A DNA stretch of 8,008 nucleotides from Gammaproteobacteria bacterium (GTDB lineage Bacteria; Pseudomonadota; Gammaproteobacteria; SZUA-152): NCBI GenBank assembly GCA_024762755.1, contig JANTGX010000090.1:1-8008 (forward strand), given 5' to 3'. The position numbers were made by a program, and so were the translations under genes. Each line of letters opens with the position of its first letter. The first letter of the stretch is position 1. Under the pieces are notes generated by a model. That model did no database searches. It had not been told where the DNA came from and worked only from the letters and a program-made list of their open reading frames with translations. Shown in pieces: positions 1-7,046 of this stretch.

Positions 1-272
1 TCGCGGGCGTGCACGGCATCGGTGATGGCCCGCCAACCCGCCACCTGCGCCTCGTCGTGGATGCCGGGGGTAGCGGGGTAGCCGACACCCTGTGGCGAGA
101 TCTGTGCCCCCTCGCTGATGATCAGACCGGCCTCGGCACGCTGGGTGTAGTAGGTCTTCATCAGCGCGTTGGGCACCGTGTCGGGTGCCCGGTTGCGGGT
201 CATCGGGGCCATGAAGATGCGGTTGGGCAGGTCGAGCTTGCCCAGACGAAGCGGGCTGAACAGGTCGGTCAT
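1..272 (-). CDS. nemA: Old Yellow Enzyme family FMN-dependent ene-reductase (NemA-like), N-terminal part only
   Basis: The first 90 residues are visible, and the gene runs off the left edge. The start MTDLFSPLRLGKLDLPNRIF followed by MAPMTR (residues 21-26) is the opening beta-strand of the OYE TIM barrel, with T25 at the usual flavin-contacting threonine. YYTQRAEAGLIISEG and GYPATPGIH (about 41-71) are further OYE hallmarks and closely resemble E. coli NemA. Family members are cytosolic FMN enzymes that use NAD(P)H to reduce activated C=C bonds, maleimides and nitro compounds. The ATG at 272-270 has a good Shine-Dalgarno, AAGGAG (bases 285-280 read on this strand), 7 bases upstream. The gene diverges from the antiporter operon on its right. 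Nothing ties it to carbon fixation. The family is secure; the exact substrate, and hence the symbol, is less so. Confidence 0.88.
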   Translation of the reverse strand, partial: MTDLFSPLRLGKLDLPNRIFMAPMTRNRAPDTVPNALMKTYYTQRAEAGLIISEGAQISPQGVGYPATPGIHDEAQVAGWRAITDAVHAR

Positions 273-439
273 TTTCTGACTCCTTCAATGGATGGTTGCG
301 GTCGGGGGTCCATGGCATGGCCTCTCACCGGTGGGTCACTCGGCTGACATCAAGCGGATGACTGCGTCGGCGTTGCCAGACGGGTCGAATCATAGGCCGA
401 CCCCTGGCCTGCCGATAGGCGAAAATTTACCGCGAATCT

Positions 440-454
440 ATCGAATATTTCGAT
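440..454. promoter_or_regulatory. Perfect 15-base inverted repeat, candidate operator
   Basis: The bases read ATCGAA-TAT-TTCGAT, a perfect dyad with a 3-base centre, in the only AT-rich part of this intergenic region. It also satisfies the T-N11-A pattern of LysR-type regulator boxes (T441 to A453). It could equally bind another dimeric repressor, or be chance. The same half-site reappears at 5203-5221 in a different arrangement. No regulator gene is visible in the window. Confidence 0.35.
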
Positions 455-479
455 CAAGCCCCAGCGACTGCCGGCGCCG

Positions 480-501
480 GGGCCGTGTCCGGTTACGGCC
501 C
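480..501. repeat. GC-rich hairpin upstream of the antiporter operon
   Basis: GGGCCGT (480-486) pairs exactly with ACGGCCC (495-501) around an 8-base loop. It is immediately preceded by the self-complementary CCGGCGCCGG (471-480). No T-run follows on either strand, so it is not a standard Rho-independent terminator. It could be a leader RNA structure, or simply a product of high GC. Confidence 0.35.
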
Positions 502-563
502 GTCGTGCTCAGGGCGTCTGCTGGTGATAGGCTTGAGGGGTCTTGAGACGAGGCCCGGACACC

Positions 564-1835
564 ATGAACGAGGCGCAAATCGGTGAGCTGTTACTGGAGC
601 TGACGCTGCTCTTCGCCGCCACCTATCTGCTCGGTGCCCTGCTCACCCGCCTGCGCATCCCCGTCATCCTCGGCGCCATCTTCGTCGCCATGGCCGCCCA
701 CTACACGCCGTTGGGCGCCCGGCTGCAGTCCGCAGAACTCTATCCGGTATTCAGCTTTCTCGCCGACCTGGGGGTGTTGCTGCTGCTGTTCTTCATCGGT
801 CTGCAGATCGATATGCAGGAGATGCGCCGCCAGCGCGGCCCCATCGTCTGGCTCACGGTGCTCAACACCATGCTGCCCTTCCTGCTCGGGGTGGCGGTGA
901 TGCTGGGCCTGGGCTACGGCTGGACCCTGGCCTTCGTCATCGGCCTGACACGCATGCCCACGGCGGAGGCGGTGATCGTGCCCATCCTCGACGAGTTCAA
1001 TCTGATCCGCACCCGGGTCGGCCACTTCATCGTCGGCGCCGGTGTACTGGACGACGTCATCGAGGTGTTCATGGTGGCCTTCGTCTCGGTGTGGATCGGC
1101 GAGCGCAGCCTGAGCGCTAGCGGCGTCGTCGGCCTGATCGAGAACGACGTGCTGAAGATCACCCTCGGCATTGGCCTGTTCCTGCTGGTGGCCTGGCTGG
1201 GGCATCGCTGGCTGATCCCCTGGCTGGCGGGCCTGCTGCCGCGCCGGATGCGTTATCTGGTAATGCTCTCGGTGCTGGTGTTGTTCGCCCTCGGCGGTAT
1301 CTCGGAGTCGGCCAGCCTGAGCATGGTGGTGGGGGCCATCGTCGCCGGCGTGCTCATGCGTCCCACCTACAACCGCCTCGGCTCGGTGGGGGAGGGCGCC
1401 ACCCAGGCCATTCGTGGCGTTACCTATGGCTTCTTTGGCCTGATCTTCTTCTTCTGGGTGGGTCTGAGCGTGGATCTGGAGGGGCTACTGCACGAGCCGG
1501 AGCTGGCCCTGCTGTTGTTCGCGGCGACCTTTGTCGGCAAACCGCTGGGCACCTTCCTACTGGTGCCCATGGGCCACCTCGCGGTGCGCGAGGCCTGGGT
1601 GGTGGGCATCGGCATCAATGCCCAGCTCACCACCGAGATCATCGTCGCCAAGCTGCTGCTGGACGCCAAACTCATCGACGAGCACCTGTTCACCGCCTTG
1701 GTCACGGCCTCGTCACTGTCGACCCTGCTGGTGCCGTTGATCTTCACCGGCCTGATCCGGCGCTGGGGCCACGACCTCAAGCGCCACCCCGCCCCTCATC
1801 TGCCCGACATCCGCCGGAGGTTTCCCGATGATTGA
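564..1835 (+). CDS. CPA2-type cation/proton antiporter, membrane domain only (KefB/NapA-like, no RCK domain)
   Basis: This is a 423-residue, very hydrophobic protein with about 11-12 membrane segments by eye and a short basic C-terminal tail. Features fit the Na_H_Exchanger family: LLFFIGLQID (about 74-83), the broken-helix-like segment TRMPTAEAV (129-137), and VLDDVIEV with the adjacent acidic pair D163-D164. In this family a DD pair marks electrogenic exchangers such as NapA, whereas KefB/KefC carry QD. KefB/KefC are about 600 residues with a C-terminal nucleotide-binding RCK domain. That domain is absent here and the gene ends normally. I chose ATG 564 over an in-frame TTG at 543 because the transporter's first helix follows it directly; the Shine-Dalgarno is weak (GAGG at 550-553). 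It overlaps the next gene by 8 bases, implying one operon. Na+ versus K+ cannot be decided from sequence. Confidence 0.85.
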   Translation: MNEAQIGELLLELTLLFAATYLLGALLTRLRIPVILGAIFVAMAAHYTPLGARLQSAELYPVFSFLADLGVLLLLFFIGLQIDMQEMRRQRGPIVWLTVLNTMLPFLLGVAVMLGLGYGWTLAFVIGLTRMPTAEAVIVPILDEFNLIRTRVGHFIVGAGVLDDVIEVFMVAFVSVWIGERSLSASGVVGLIENDVLKITLGIGLFLLVAWLGHRWLIPWLAGLLPRRMRYLVMLSVLVLFALGGISESASLSMVVGAIVAGVLMRPTYNRLGSVGEGATQAIRGVTYGFFGLIFFFWVGLSVDLEGLLHEPELALLLFAATFVGKPLGTFLLVPMGHLAVREAWVVGIGINAQLTTEIIVAKLLLDAKLIDEHLFTALVTASSLSTLLVPLIFTGLIRRWGHDLKRHPAPHLPDIRRRFPDD

Positions 1836-2232
1836 CCGCCGCCCTGAGCCACGCCCCCTGCTGCTGTGCCTGGATATGGAGGCCGACAGCGAGACCTTGT
1901 GTCGTCTGGCCTGGCAGCGGGCGCAGCGCTGCAGCCAGCCGTTGCACGTGTTGCACGTCCTGCAGGCCGACGGCGATGAGGCCGAGGCGAGGGGTCGCCT
2001 GAAGGAGCTGCTGACCCGTTGCGGGGCGAGTGCCGAGACGGTGTCCATCGTCGCCGGTGTGCCCGAGGTGGTGATCCCCCAGGTGGCCGAGCGCAGCCGG
2101 GCGGCCCCCCTGGTGCTCGGCCGACGCCATCGGCCCACGGTGGAGCGCATCTACGTGGGCAGCACCACCAGCGCCGTCATCTCCCAGGCGCGGGTGCCGG
2201 TGCTGGTGATCCCCCTGCACGGCGAGGATTGA
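1828..2232 (+). CDS. Universal stress protein, single UspA domain
   Basis: This 134-residue cytosolic protein fills one Usp domain. An N-terminal strand LLLCLD (11-16, with the conserved Asp D16) is followed by helix/strand segments and a C-terminal nucleotide-loop region, VLGRRHRPTVERIYVGSTTS (96-115). The ATP-binding signature of UspA-like proteins is G-2x-G-9x-G-S/T. Here it reads G98-RR-H101-9x-G111-S112, so the second glycine is histidine. Nucleotide binding may therefore be altered. ATG 1828 has a strong GGAGG (1816-1820) 7 bases upstream and overlaps the antiporter's stop, suggesting translational coupling. Usp proteins often sit next to, or are fused to, CPA-type exchangers and P-ATPases and are thought to modulate them. 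That role here is inference. Confidence 0.88.
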   Translation: MIDRRPEPRPLLLCLDMEADSETLCRLAWQRAQRCSQPLHVLHVLQADGDEAEARGRLKELLTRCGASAETVSIVAGVPEVVIPQVAERSRAAPLVLGRRHRPTVERIYVGSTTSAVISQARVPVLVIPLHGED

Positions 2233-2235
2233 GCC

Positions 2236-4947
2236 ATGGCCGAGGCGACACCCGCACAGAGCGGCACAGACTGGCACGCCCTGCCGGCGAAGGCGGTGGT
2301 CGAGCGCCTGCACACCGATCCCCAACAGGGTCTGAGCACGGCGGAGGCCCGCCGGCGTCTGGCCGAGAGCGGCCCCAACCAACTGCAGGCGGTGCGCCAG
2401 ACCCCCTGGTACACGGTGCTGGCGCGTCAGTTCGTGGACGTGCTCATCGGCATCCTGCTCGTCGCCGCCGTTATCGCCTTCGCCATCGGCGAGGTGGGCG
2501 ACGCCGTCACCATCCTCGCCATCGTGGTGCTCAACGGCATCCTCGGCTTCGTCCAGGAGTGGAAGGCCGAGCAGGCCCTGGCCGCCCTGCAGCGCATGCT
2601 GGCGCCACGCTGCACGGTGGTGCGCGACGGCCGCGAGCAGGAGATCGACGCCCGCGATCTGGTACCCGGCGACATCGTGTTGCTGGAGATCGGTGACCGC
2701 GTGCCGGCCGACCTGCGCCTGCTGGAGGCCATCAACCTGAAGGTGGACGAGTCGGCCCTCACCGGCGAGTCCCTGCCGGCGGTGAAGGACGTCAACCCGG
2801 TGGCCGCCGACGCCCCCCTGGCCCTGCGCCACGACATCGCCTGGATGGGCACCGCGGTGACCAACGGCCGCGCCCGCGGCGTGGTGGTGGCCACCGGCAT
2901 GGCCACCGAGTTCGGCCGCATCGCCCACCTGACCCAGACCGTGGGCGAGGAGACCACCCCCCTGCAGCGCAAGCTGGCGGTGCTGGGCCGGCAGTTGGGG
3001 ATCTACTCCGTGGCCATCGCCGTACTGGTGGCGGCGGCCGGCTGGCTGCTGGGCAAGCCGCTGCTGGAGATGTTCCTCACCGGCGTCTCCCTGGCGGTGG
3101 CGGTGGTGCCCGAGGGCCTGCCGGCGGTGGTGACCATCGCCCTCGCCCTGGGGGTGCGCGCCATGGTGCGCCGCCGCGCCCTGCTGCGGCGCCTGCAGGC
3201 GGCCGAGACCCTGGGTGCGGCGACGGTGATCTGCACCGACAAGACGGGCACCCTGACCCAGAACGAGATGACCGCGCGAAAGATCTGGCTGCCGGCGGGC
3301 GAGGTGCAGGTCACCGGCGTCGGTTACGACCCGGCGGGCCACTTCGAGGTGGACGGGAAGAAGCTCGACTACCACCGGCGCCCCGACCTGCTGGCCCTGC
3401 TGGAGACGGGTCTGCTGTGCAACCACGCGCGCCTGGAGAAGGACGCGCAGGGCTGGCACCAGCTCGGCGAGCCCACCGAGGCGGCCCTGGTGGTGGCCGC
3501 CTACAAGGCCTGGCTGAGCCCGCCCGTCGAGCCTGCCATCGTCAGTGAATTCTCTTTCAATTCCGCGCGCAAGCGCATGACCATCATAGAAAAAACCGAC
3601 GAGGGACTGCTCGCCCACGTGAAGGGCGCGCCGGAGGTCATCCTGCCACGCTGCACGCGCATCCTCGACGGCGACACGGAGCGCCCGCTGCTGGAGGAGG
3701 AACGCGCGGCGGCGCTACAGGCCGCCACCCGCATGGCCGAGGACGGTCTGCGCACCCTGGCCCTGGCGCGCCGACGCCTGCCCGAAGGCGTGCCGCTGGA
3801 CGCCGATGCGGTGGAGCAGGAGCTGACCCTGCTCGGCGTGGTGGGCATCATCGACCCGCCGCGCCCGGAGGTGCCCGCGGCCATCGACACCGCGCGCCAG
3901 GCCGGCATCCGCATCATCATGATCACGGGTGACGCGAGCGCCACCGCCCAGGCCATCGCGCGGCGCATCGGTCTGCCCGTGGAGCAGGCCCTCACCGGCA
4001 GCGACCTGCAGCAGCTGGACAATGCGGAACTGACCGCCATCCTGCGCGACAGGCAGGTGCTGTTCGCGCGCACCACGCCGGAGAACAAGCTGCGCATCGT
4101 CACGCTGCTGCAACAACTGGGACACGTGGTGGGCATGACCGGCGACGGCGTCAACGACGCCCCGGCGCTGAAGAAGGCCGACATCGGCATCGCCATGGGA
4201 CAGCGCGGCACCGATGTGGCCAAGGGGGCCGCGGACATGATCCTCACCGACGACAACTTCGCCTCCATCGTCGGCGCCATCGAGGAGGGCCGGCGCCAGT
4301 ACGACAATATCCAGAAATTCGTGCGCTATTTGCTCTCCTCCAACACCGGCGAGGTGCTGGCCATCCTGGTCAACATCCTGCTCGGCGGCCCGCTGATCCT
4401 GCTGCCGGTGCAGATCCTGTGGATGAACCTGGTCACCGACGGCATGACCGCCGTGGCCCTGGGCGTGGAGCCGGCGGAGAAGGGCATCATGCAGCGCCCG
4501 CCGCGCGCCGCCCACGAGCCCATCCTCGACCGCGCCGGCATCCTCATGATCGCCCTGCTGGGCGGCTACATCGGGCTGGCCACCCTGTGGCTGTTCCACC
4601 ACTACATCCAGGACGGCACCGAGGCCGAGATCCTGCTCGCCCAGACCGTTGCCTTCACCGGCATCATCGTGCTGGAGAAGATGAACGTGTTCAACTACCG
4701 CGCCCTGCGCGAACCGCTGGCGGTGGTGGGCTTCTTCTCCAACCCCTGGGTGCTGCTGGCCTGGTCCGTGACCATCGGCCTGCAGGTGTGTGCGGTGTAC
4801 GTGCCCTTCCTGCAGGACGCCCTGCACACGGTGCCTCTGGGCTGGGGCGACTGGGGGATCATCTTCGCCGTGGCGCTGCCCGTGTTCGTCGTCACCGAGT
4901 TCTATAAATGGTGGCGCTGGCGTGGCCAACGTGCGCAGGCCTCCTGA
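2236..4947 (+). CDS. P2A-type (SERCA-like) calcium/cation-transporting P-ATPase
   Basis: This 903-residue integral membrane pump has all family parts in order: cation-ATPase N-terminal domain (about 12-50), A-domain TGES (176-179), M4 motif PEGLPA (292-297), phosphorylation site DKTGTLT with D335, N-domain KGAPE (463-467), ITGD (563-566), and hinge TGDGVNDAPA (635-644). The ion-site residues of SERCA all have counterparts: E293 (M4), N703 and E706 (M5, SSNTGEV), N731, T734 and D735 (M6, MNLVTDG) and E814 (M8). That argues for Ca2+ export with up to two sites, although some bacterial relatives move Na+ or Mn2+. The start is 3 bases after the Usp stop, with GAGGA (2223-2227) as ribosome site. 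The gene is very GC-rich apart from a short AT-rich patch at about 3541-3600 encoding the conserved FSFNSARKRM region. It is the last gene of the operon, and no clear terminator follows. Confidence 0.93.
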   Translation: MAEATPAQSGTDWHALPAKAVVERLHTDPQQGLSTAEARRRLAESGPNQLQAVRQTPWYTVLARQFVDVLIGILLVAAVIAFAIGEVGDAVTILAIVVLNGILGFVQEWKAEQALAALQRMLAPRCTVVRDGREQEIDARDLVPGDIVLLEIGDRVPADLRLLEAINLKVDESALTGESLPAVKDVNPVAADAPLALRHDIAWMGTAVTNGRARGVVVATGMATEFGRIAHLTQTVGEETTPLQRKLAVLGRQLGIYSVAIAVLVAAAGWLLGKPLLEMFLTGVSLAVAVVPEGLPAVVTIALALGVRAMVRRRALLRRLQAAETLGAATVICTDKTGTLTQNEMTARKIWLPAGEVQVTGVGYDPAGHFEVDGKKLDYHRRPDLLALLETGLLCNHARLEKDAQGWHQLGEPTEAALVVAAYKAWLSPPVEPAIVSEFSFNSARKRMTIIEKTDEGLLAHVKGAPEVILPRCTRILDGDTERPLLEEERAAALQAATRMAEDGLRTLALARRRLPEGVPLDADAVEQELTLLGVVGIIDPPRPEVPAAIDTARQAGIRIIMITGDASATAQAIARRIGLPVEQALTGSDLQQLDNAELTAILRDRQVLFARTTPENKLRIVTLLQQLGHVVGMTGDGVNDAPALKKADIGIAMGQRGTDVAKGAADMILTDDNFASIVGAIEEGRRQYDNIQKFVRYLLSSNTGEVLAILVNILLGGPLILLPVQILWMNLVTDGMTAVALGVEPAEKGIMQRPPRAAHEPILDRAGILMIALLGGYIGLATLWLFHHYIQDGTEAEILLAQTVAFTGIIVLEKMNVFNYRALREPLAVVGFFSNPWVLLAWSVTIGLQVCAVYVPFLQDALHTVPLGWGDWGIIFAVALPVFVVTEFYKWWRWRGQRAQAS

Positions 4948-4965
4948 CGATCGAGGGGGGGACGG

Positions 4966-5190
4966 TCACGGTTCTCTGCCGCCGGCGTCTTCTTTCGTGT
5001 AGGCAACAGAGGCGTAGGGACCGGATCTCGGGAAGGCCAATCTGAAGGAAATGCGCTTGGTTCCGCGCGACTCCACCTCTTTCTGCAGCATGAAATGCAG
5101 GTCCTGGATGCACGCGGCGTGGTCGATGAAATGAAACAGCCGCGGGGTGGGGACAGCGCTGAGGGCCGCATGACGGGCGGGCTGGGCCAT
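4966..5190 (-). CDS. Orphan small protein, 74 residues, function unknown
   Basis: I do not recognise this protein. It begins MAQPARHAALSAVPTPRLFH, continues with HFIDHAACIQDLHFMLQKEV (about 20-39) and ends with a basic/aromatic part (RISFRLAFPRSGPYASVAYTKED). It has no membrane segment or signal peptide. It is preferred over overlapping frames because its codons end mostly in G or C and favour GCC, CTG, ATC, GAC and GAG like the real genes here, and its protein looks foldable rather than Arg/Pro/Ser-rich. An in-frame stop at 5235-5233 limits upstream extension. The Shine-Dalgarno is poor (GAAGAT, 5205-5200). It converges on the ATPase gene (18 bases between stops) and diverges from bicA, sharing its control region. 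It could be a genuine small gene or a fragment of something larger. Confidence 0.5.
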   Translation of the reverse strand: MAQPARHAALSAVPTPRLFHFIDHAACIQDLHFMLQKEVESRGTKRISFRLAFPRSGPYASVAYTKEDAGGREP

Positions 5191-5196
5191 TGATCG

Positions 5197-5225
5197 ACTA
5201 TCTTCGATGGGTCGTATCGAAACAA
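5197..5225 (-). promoter_or_regulatory. Possible promoter for the 74-residue orphan
   Basis: Read on the minus strand, TTGTTT (5225-5220) and GATAGT (5202-5197) are separated by 17 bases and are weak matches to -35 and -10. A transcript starting 6-7 bases on would begin at or beside the ATG at 5190, so the message would be nearly leaderless. That would fit the lack of a good ribosome site. The inverted repeat at 5203-5221 fills the spacer. This is tentative. Confidence 0.22.
5203..5221. promoter_or_regulatory. Inverted repeat between divergent genes, candidate operator
   Basis: TTCGAT (5203-5208) and ATCGAA (5216-5221) are exact inverted copies separated by 7 bases. The repeat lies just upstream of the bicA promoter and inside the possible promoter of the divergent orphan, where a bound dimer could control both. 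The half-site is identical to that in the palindrome at 440-454, though the arms face the other way. Confidence 0.35.
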
Positions 5226-5231
5226 TCTCTT

Positions 5232-5259
5232 TTTACCCGAAGACAGACCACCGTATAAC
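5232..5259 (+). promoter_or_regulatory. Likely sigma-70 promoter of the bicA-like gene
   Basis: TTTACC (5232-5237, four of six consensus bases) and TATAAC (5254-5259, five of six) are separated by 16 bases. This is the best promoter-like pair I saw in the window. It predicts a transcript start near 5266 and a leader of roughly 20 bases before ATG 5289. The surrounding AT-rich stretch contrasts with the GC-rich genes. Confidence 0.45.
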
Positions 5260-5288
5260 TACCGGCTAGTTCATAGCGGGTAGAACCC

Positions 5289-6980
5289 ATGCGCGTGTTC
5301 AACGAAATTGGATTCAATAATCTGCGTGGTGATCTGTTCGGCGGCATGACCGCCGCAATCATTGCGTTGCCGATGGCACTGGCCTTCGGCGTTGCCTCGG
5401 GGGCAGGCCCTGAAGCCGGCTTGTATGGTGCGGTGCTGGTGGGCCTGTTCGCCGCCCTGTTCGGCAGTACCCCGACCTTGATTTCCGAGCCCACCGGGCC
5501 GATGACGGTGGTGATGACGGCGGTCATCGCGAATCTGATCGCGACCAACCCGGAACAAGGCATGGCGATGGCCTTCACCGTGGTGATGCTCGCTGGCCTG
5601 TTTCAGATCCTGTTCGGCGTCCTGCGCCTCGGCCACTACGTCACCATGATGCCTTACACGGTCATCTCCGGCTTCATGACCGGAATAGGCATTATCTTGA
5701 TCATCCTGCAGATCGGGCCCTTCCTCGGACATGTGCCGCCGCCCGGTGGTGTGCTCGGCACCCTGCAGTCACTGCCGCAGTTGCTGGCCGATGTGTATCC
5801 CGGCGAAACGATATTGGCCATCGGGACCTTCCTGCTGCTGGTCTTCTTTCCCAAACGCATCGCCCGCCTGCTGCCGCCGCAACTGATTGCCCTGGTGGCT
5901 GGCTCACTGGTCTCCGTTTGGTTGCTCGGCGACCTGGATCTGCGTCGTATCGGCGAGATACCCACTGGCCTGCCACAGCTGCAGATGCCGGTATTCAGCG
6001 CCGACCAATGGACCATCATGCTGGTCGACGCGGTGGTGTTGGCGGTACTCGGCAGCATCGATGCCCTGCTGACCTCGGTGATCGCGGAGAACATGACCCG
6101 CAAGCAGAGCGACTCGAACAAGGATCTGGTCGGTCAGGGCGTGGGCAATCTGATGGCGGGCGCCTTCGGCGGTATTCCCGGCGCCGGCGCCACCATGGGT
6201 ACCGTGGTCAACATCCAGGCCGGTGGGCGCACGGCCCTGTCCGGCCTCACCCGTGCCGGGCTGCTGATGGCGGTGGTGTTGTGGGCGGCGGATCTGACCG
6301 CGCATATCCCCCTGGCAGTGCTGGCGGGCATCGCGATGAAGGTCGGCATGGATATCATCGACTGGTCCTTTCTCAAGCGCGCCCACCGGGTCTCCCTCAA
6401 GGCCGCCGGCATCATGTACGGGGTGATCGCGCTGACCGTGTTCGTCGATCTGATCACCGCGGTGGTCATCGGTGTATTCATCGCCAATCTGCTGACCATC
6501 GAGCGCATGTCGAAGCTGCAGAGCGAGGCGATCAAGACGATAGGTGACTCCCATAGTGGTGAACTCACCCAGGACGAGCAACTGCTGTTGCAACGCAACA
6601 AGGGCGATATCCTCATCTTCGCCCTTGGCGGGCCACTGATGTTCGGTGTGGCCAAGGCGATCTCGCGCCAATATGCGGTGCTTAACCAGCATCAAGTGCT
6701 GATCGTCGATTTCTCGGAGGTGCCGACGATAGGTGTGTCGTCATCACTGGCACTGGAAAAGATGATTCTGGAGGATCTGGAAGCGGGTCGTCCTGTCTTC
6801 CTCGTGGGGCTGAGCGACGAGGTCAGGGCACGGCTGTCGCGCCTCGGCTTGCTGCAGCGAGTGCCTGCCGATCATATTGTGGCCACCCGTCAGGAGGCCC
6901 TGGAGAAGGCCAACGCACTGCTGGGCAACAACAGCGGAGACGCCGTGATCACCCCCCAGAATGCCGGTGCGGCAGTATGA
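5289..6980 (+). CDS. bicA: SulP-family bicarbonate transporter, BicA-type (Na+-dependent)
   Basis: This is a 563-residue protein with a SulP membrane domain (about 12-405) and a cytoplasmic STAS domain (about 440-545; core strand IVDFSEVPTIGVSSS around D474). It matches remembered cyanobacterial BicA nearly without gaps in the membrane part: the N-terminal RGDLFGGMTAAIIALPMALA, SEPTGPMTVV, and GAGATMGTVVNIQ. T69, D258, T262 and T302 fall at the same positions as residues linked to the Na+ site or function of BicA. BicA imports bicarbonate with Na+. The carboxysome gene csoS1D just downstream supports inorganic-carbon uptake rather than sulfate transport. A weak ribosome site (GGGTAG, 5278-5283) precedes the ATG, which is placed to give the conserved N-terminus. 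It has its own candidate promoter. Its codons are less uniformly GC-ending than those of the ATPase. The SulP assignment is firm; the substrate is a strong inference. Confidence 0.88.
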   Translation: MRVFNEIGFNNLRGDLFGGMTAAIIALPMALAFGVASGAGPEAGLYGAVLVGLFAALFGSTPTLISEPTGPMTVVMTAVIANLIATNPEQGMAMAFTVVMLAGLFQILFGVLRLGHYVTMMPYTVISGFMTGIGIILIILQIGPFLGHVPPPGGVLGTLQSLPQLLADVYPGETILAIGTFLLLVFFPKRIARLLPPQLIALVAGSLVSVWLLGDLDLRRIGEIPTGLPQLQMPVFSADQWTIMLVDAVVLAVLGSIDALLTSVIAENMTRKQSDSNKDLVGQGVGNLMAGAFGGIPGAGATMGTVVNIQAGGRTALSGLTRAGLLMAVVLWAADLTAHIPLAVLAGIAMKVGMDIIDWSFLKRAHRVSLKAAGIMYGVIALTVFVDLITAVVIGVFIANLLTIERMSKLQSEAIKTIGDSHSGELTQDEQLLLQRNKGDILIFALGGPLMFGVAKAISRQYAVLNQHQVLIVDFSEVPTIGVSSSLALEKMILEDLEAGRPVFLVGLSDEVRARLSRLGLLQRVPADHIVATRQEALEKANALLGNNSGDAVITPQNAGAAV

Positions 6981-7028
6981 TCGGGCCGTACACATCAATG
7001 GGTCCGCCGTTATCCATCGAGTATAGAC

Positions 7029-7035
7029 AGGAGGT
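7029..7035 (+). promoter_or_regulatory. Orphan consensus Shine-Dalgarno in a small hairpin
   Basis: AGGAGGT is the closest match to the anti-Shine-Dalgarno in this intergenic region, yet no recognisable gene follows. Possible starts are GTG 7040 (5 bases after the AGGAGG) and ATG 7047. ACAGG (7027-7031) and CCTGT (7037-7041) can pair around it, which would partly hide the site. It may serve a leader peptide or be a relic. Confidence 0.3.
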
Positions 7036-7046
7036 GCCTGTGCCAG

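Larger units (their letters stand above)
286..563. other. Divergent intergenic control region between the reductase and the antiporter operon
   Basis: These 278 bases have no convincing gene. They should hold promoters in both directions. For the leftward gene, TATGAT (394-389 on the minus strand) is a good -10-like hexamer, but I see no matching -35 at 16-18 bases. For the rightward operon I see no clear sigma-70 pair. A short AT-rich island at 421-457 stands out from GC-rich surroundings and contains the palindrome listed separately. A GC-rich hairpin lies at 480-501. Confidence 0.5.

Noticed and set aside
9..347. Plus-strand frame across the left edge
   Set aside because: It is antisense to the well-conserved Old Yellow Enzyme N-terminus, which has a proper start and ribosome site.
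543..563. Upstream TTG start for the antiporter
   Set aside because: It would add a charged MRRGPDT stretch before the first helix. The ATG at 564 fits the family better.
3590..3596. Short A-run in the ATPase gene as a possible frameshift site
   Set aside because: The frame is open and conserved on both sides, the run is only six bases, and there is no downstream structure or alternative product.
1777..3618. Long open frame on the minus strand (613 codons) opposite the Usp and ATPase genes
   Set aside because: It is full of His, Gln, Gly and Ala, with no recognisable domain, and lies opposite clearly conserved genes. It is the usual antisense shadow of GC-rich codons.
3715..4929. 404-codon minus-strand frame opposite the ATPase C-terminal half
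   Set aside because: Same antisense shadow: His/Gln/Asp-rich, low complexity, no motifs, while the plus strand encodes complete P-ATPase motifs.
4902..5225. Alternative 107-codon minus frame over the orphan gene
   Set aside because: It is rich in Pro, Arg and Ser and runs into the ATPase 3' end. The 4966-5190 frame has better codon use and protein character.
5904..6695. 263-codon minus-strand frame opposite bicA
   Set aside because: The plus strand is an intact BicA-type protein aligned throughout; the opposite frame is compositionally biased and unrecognisable.
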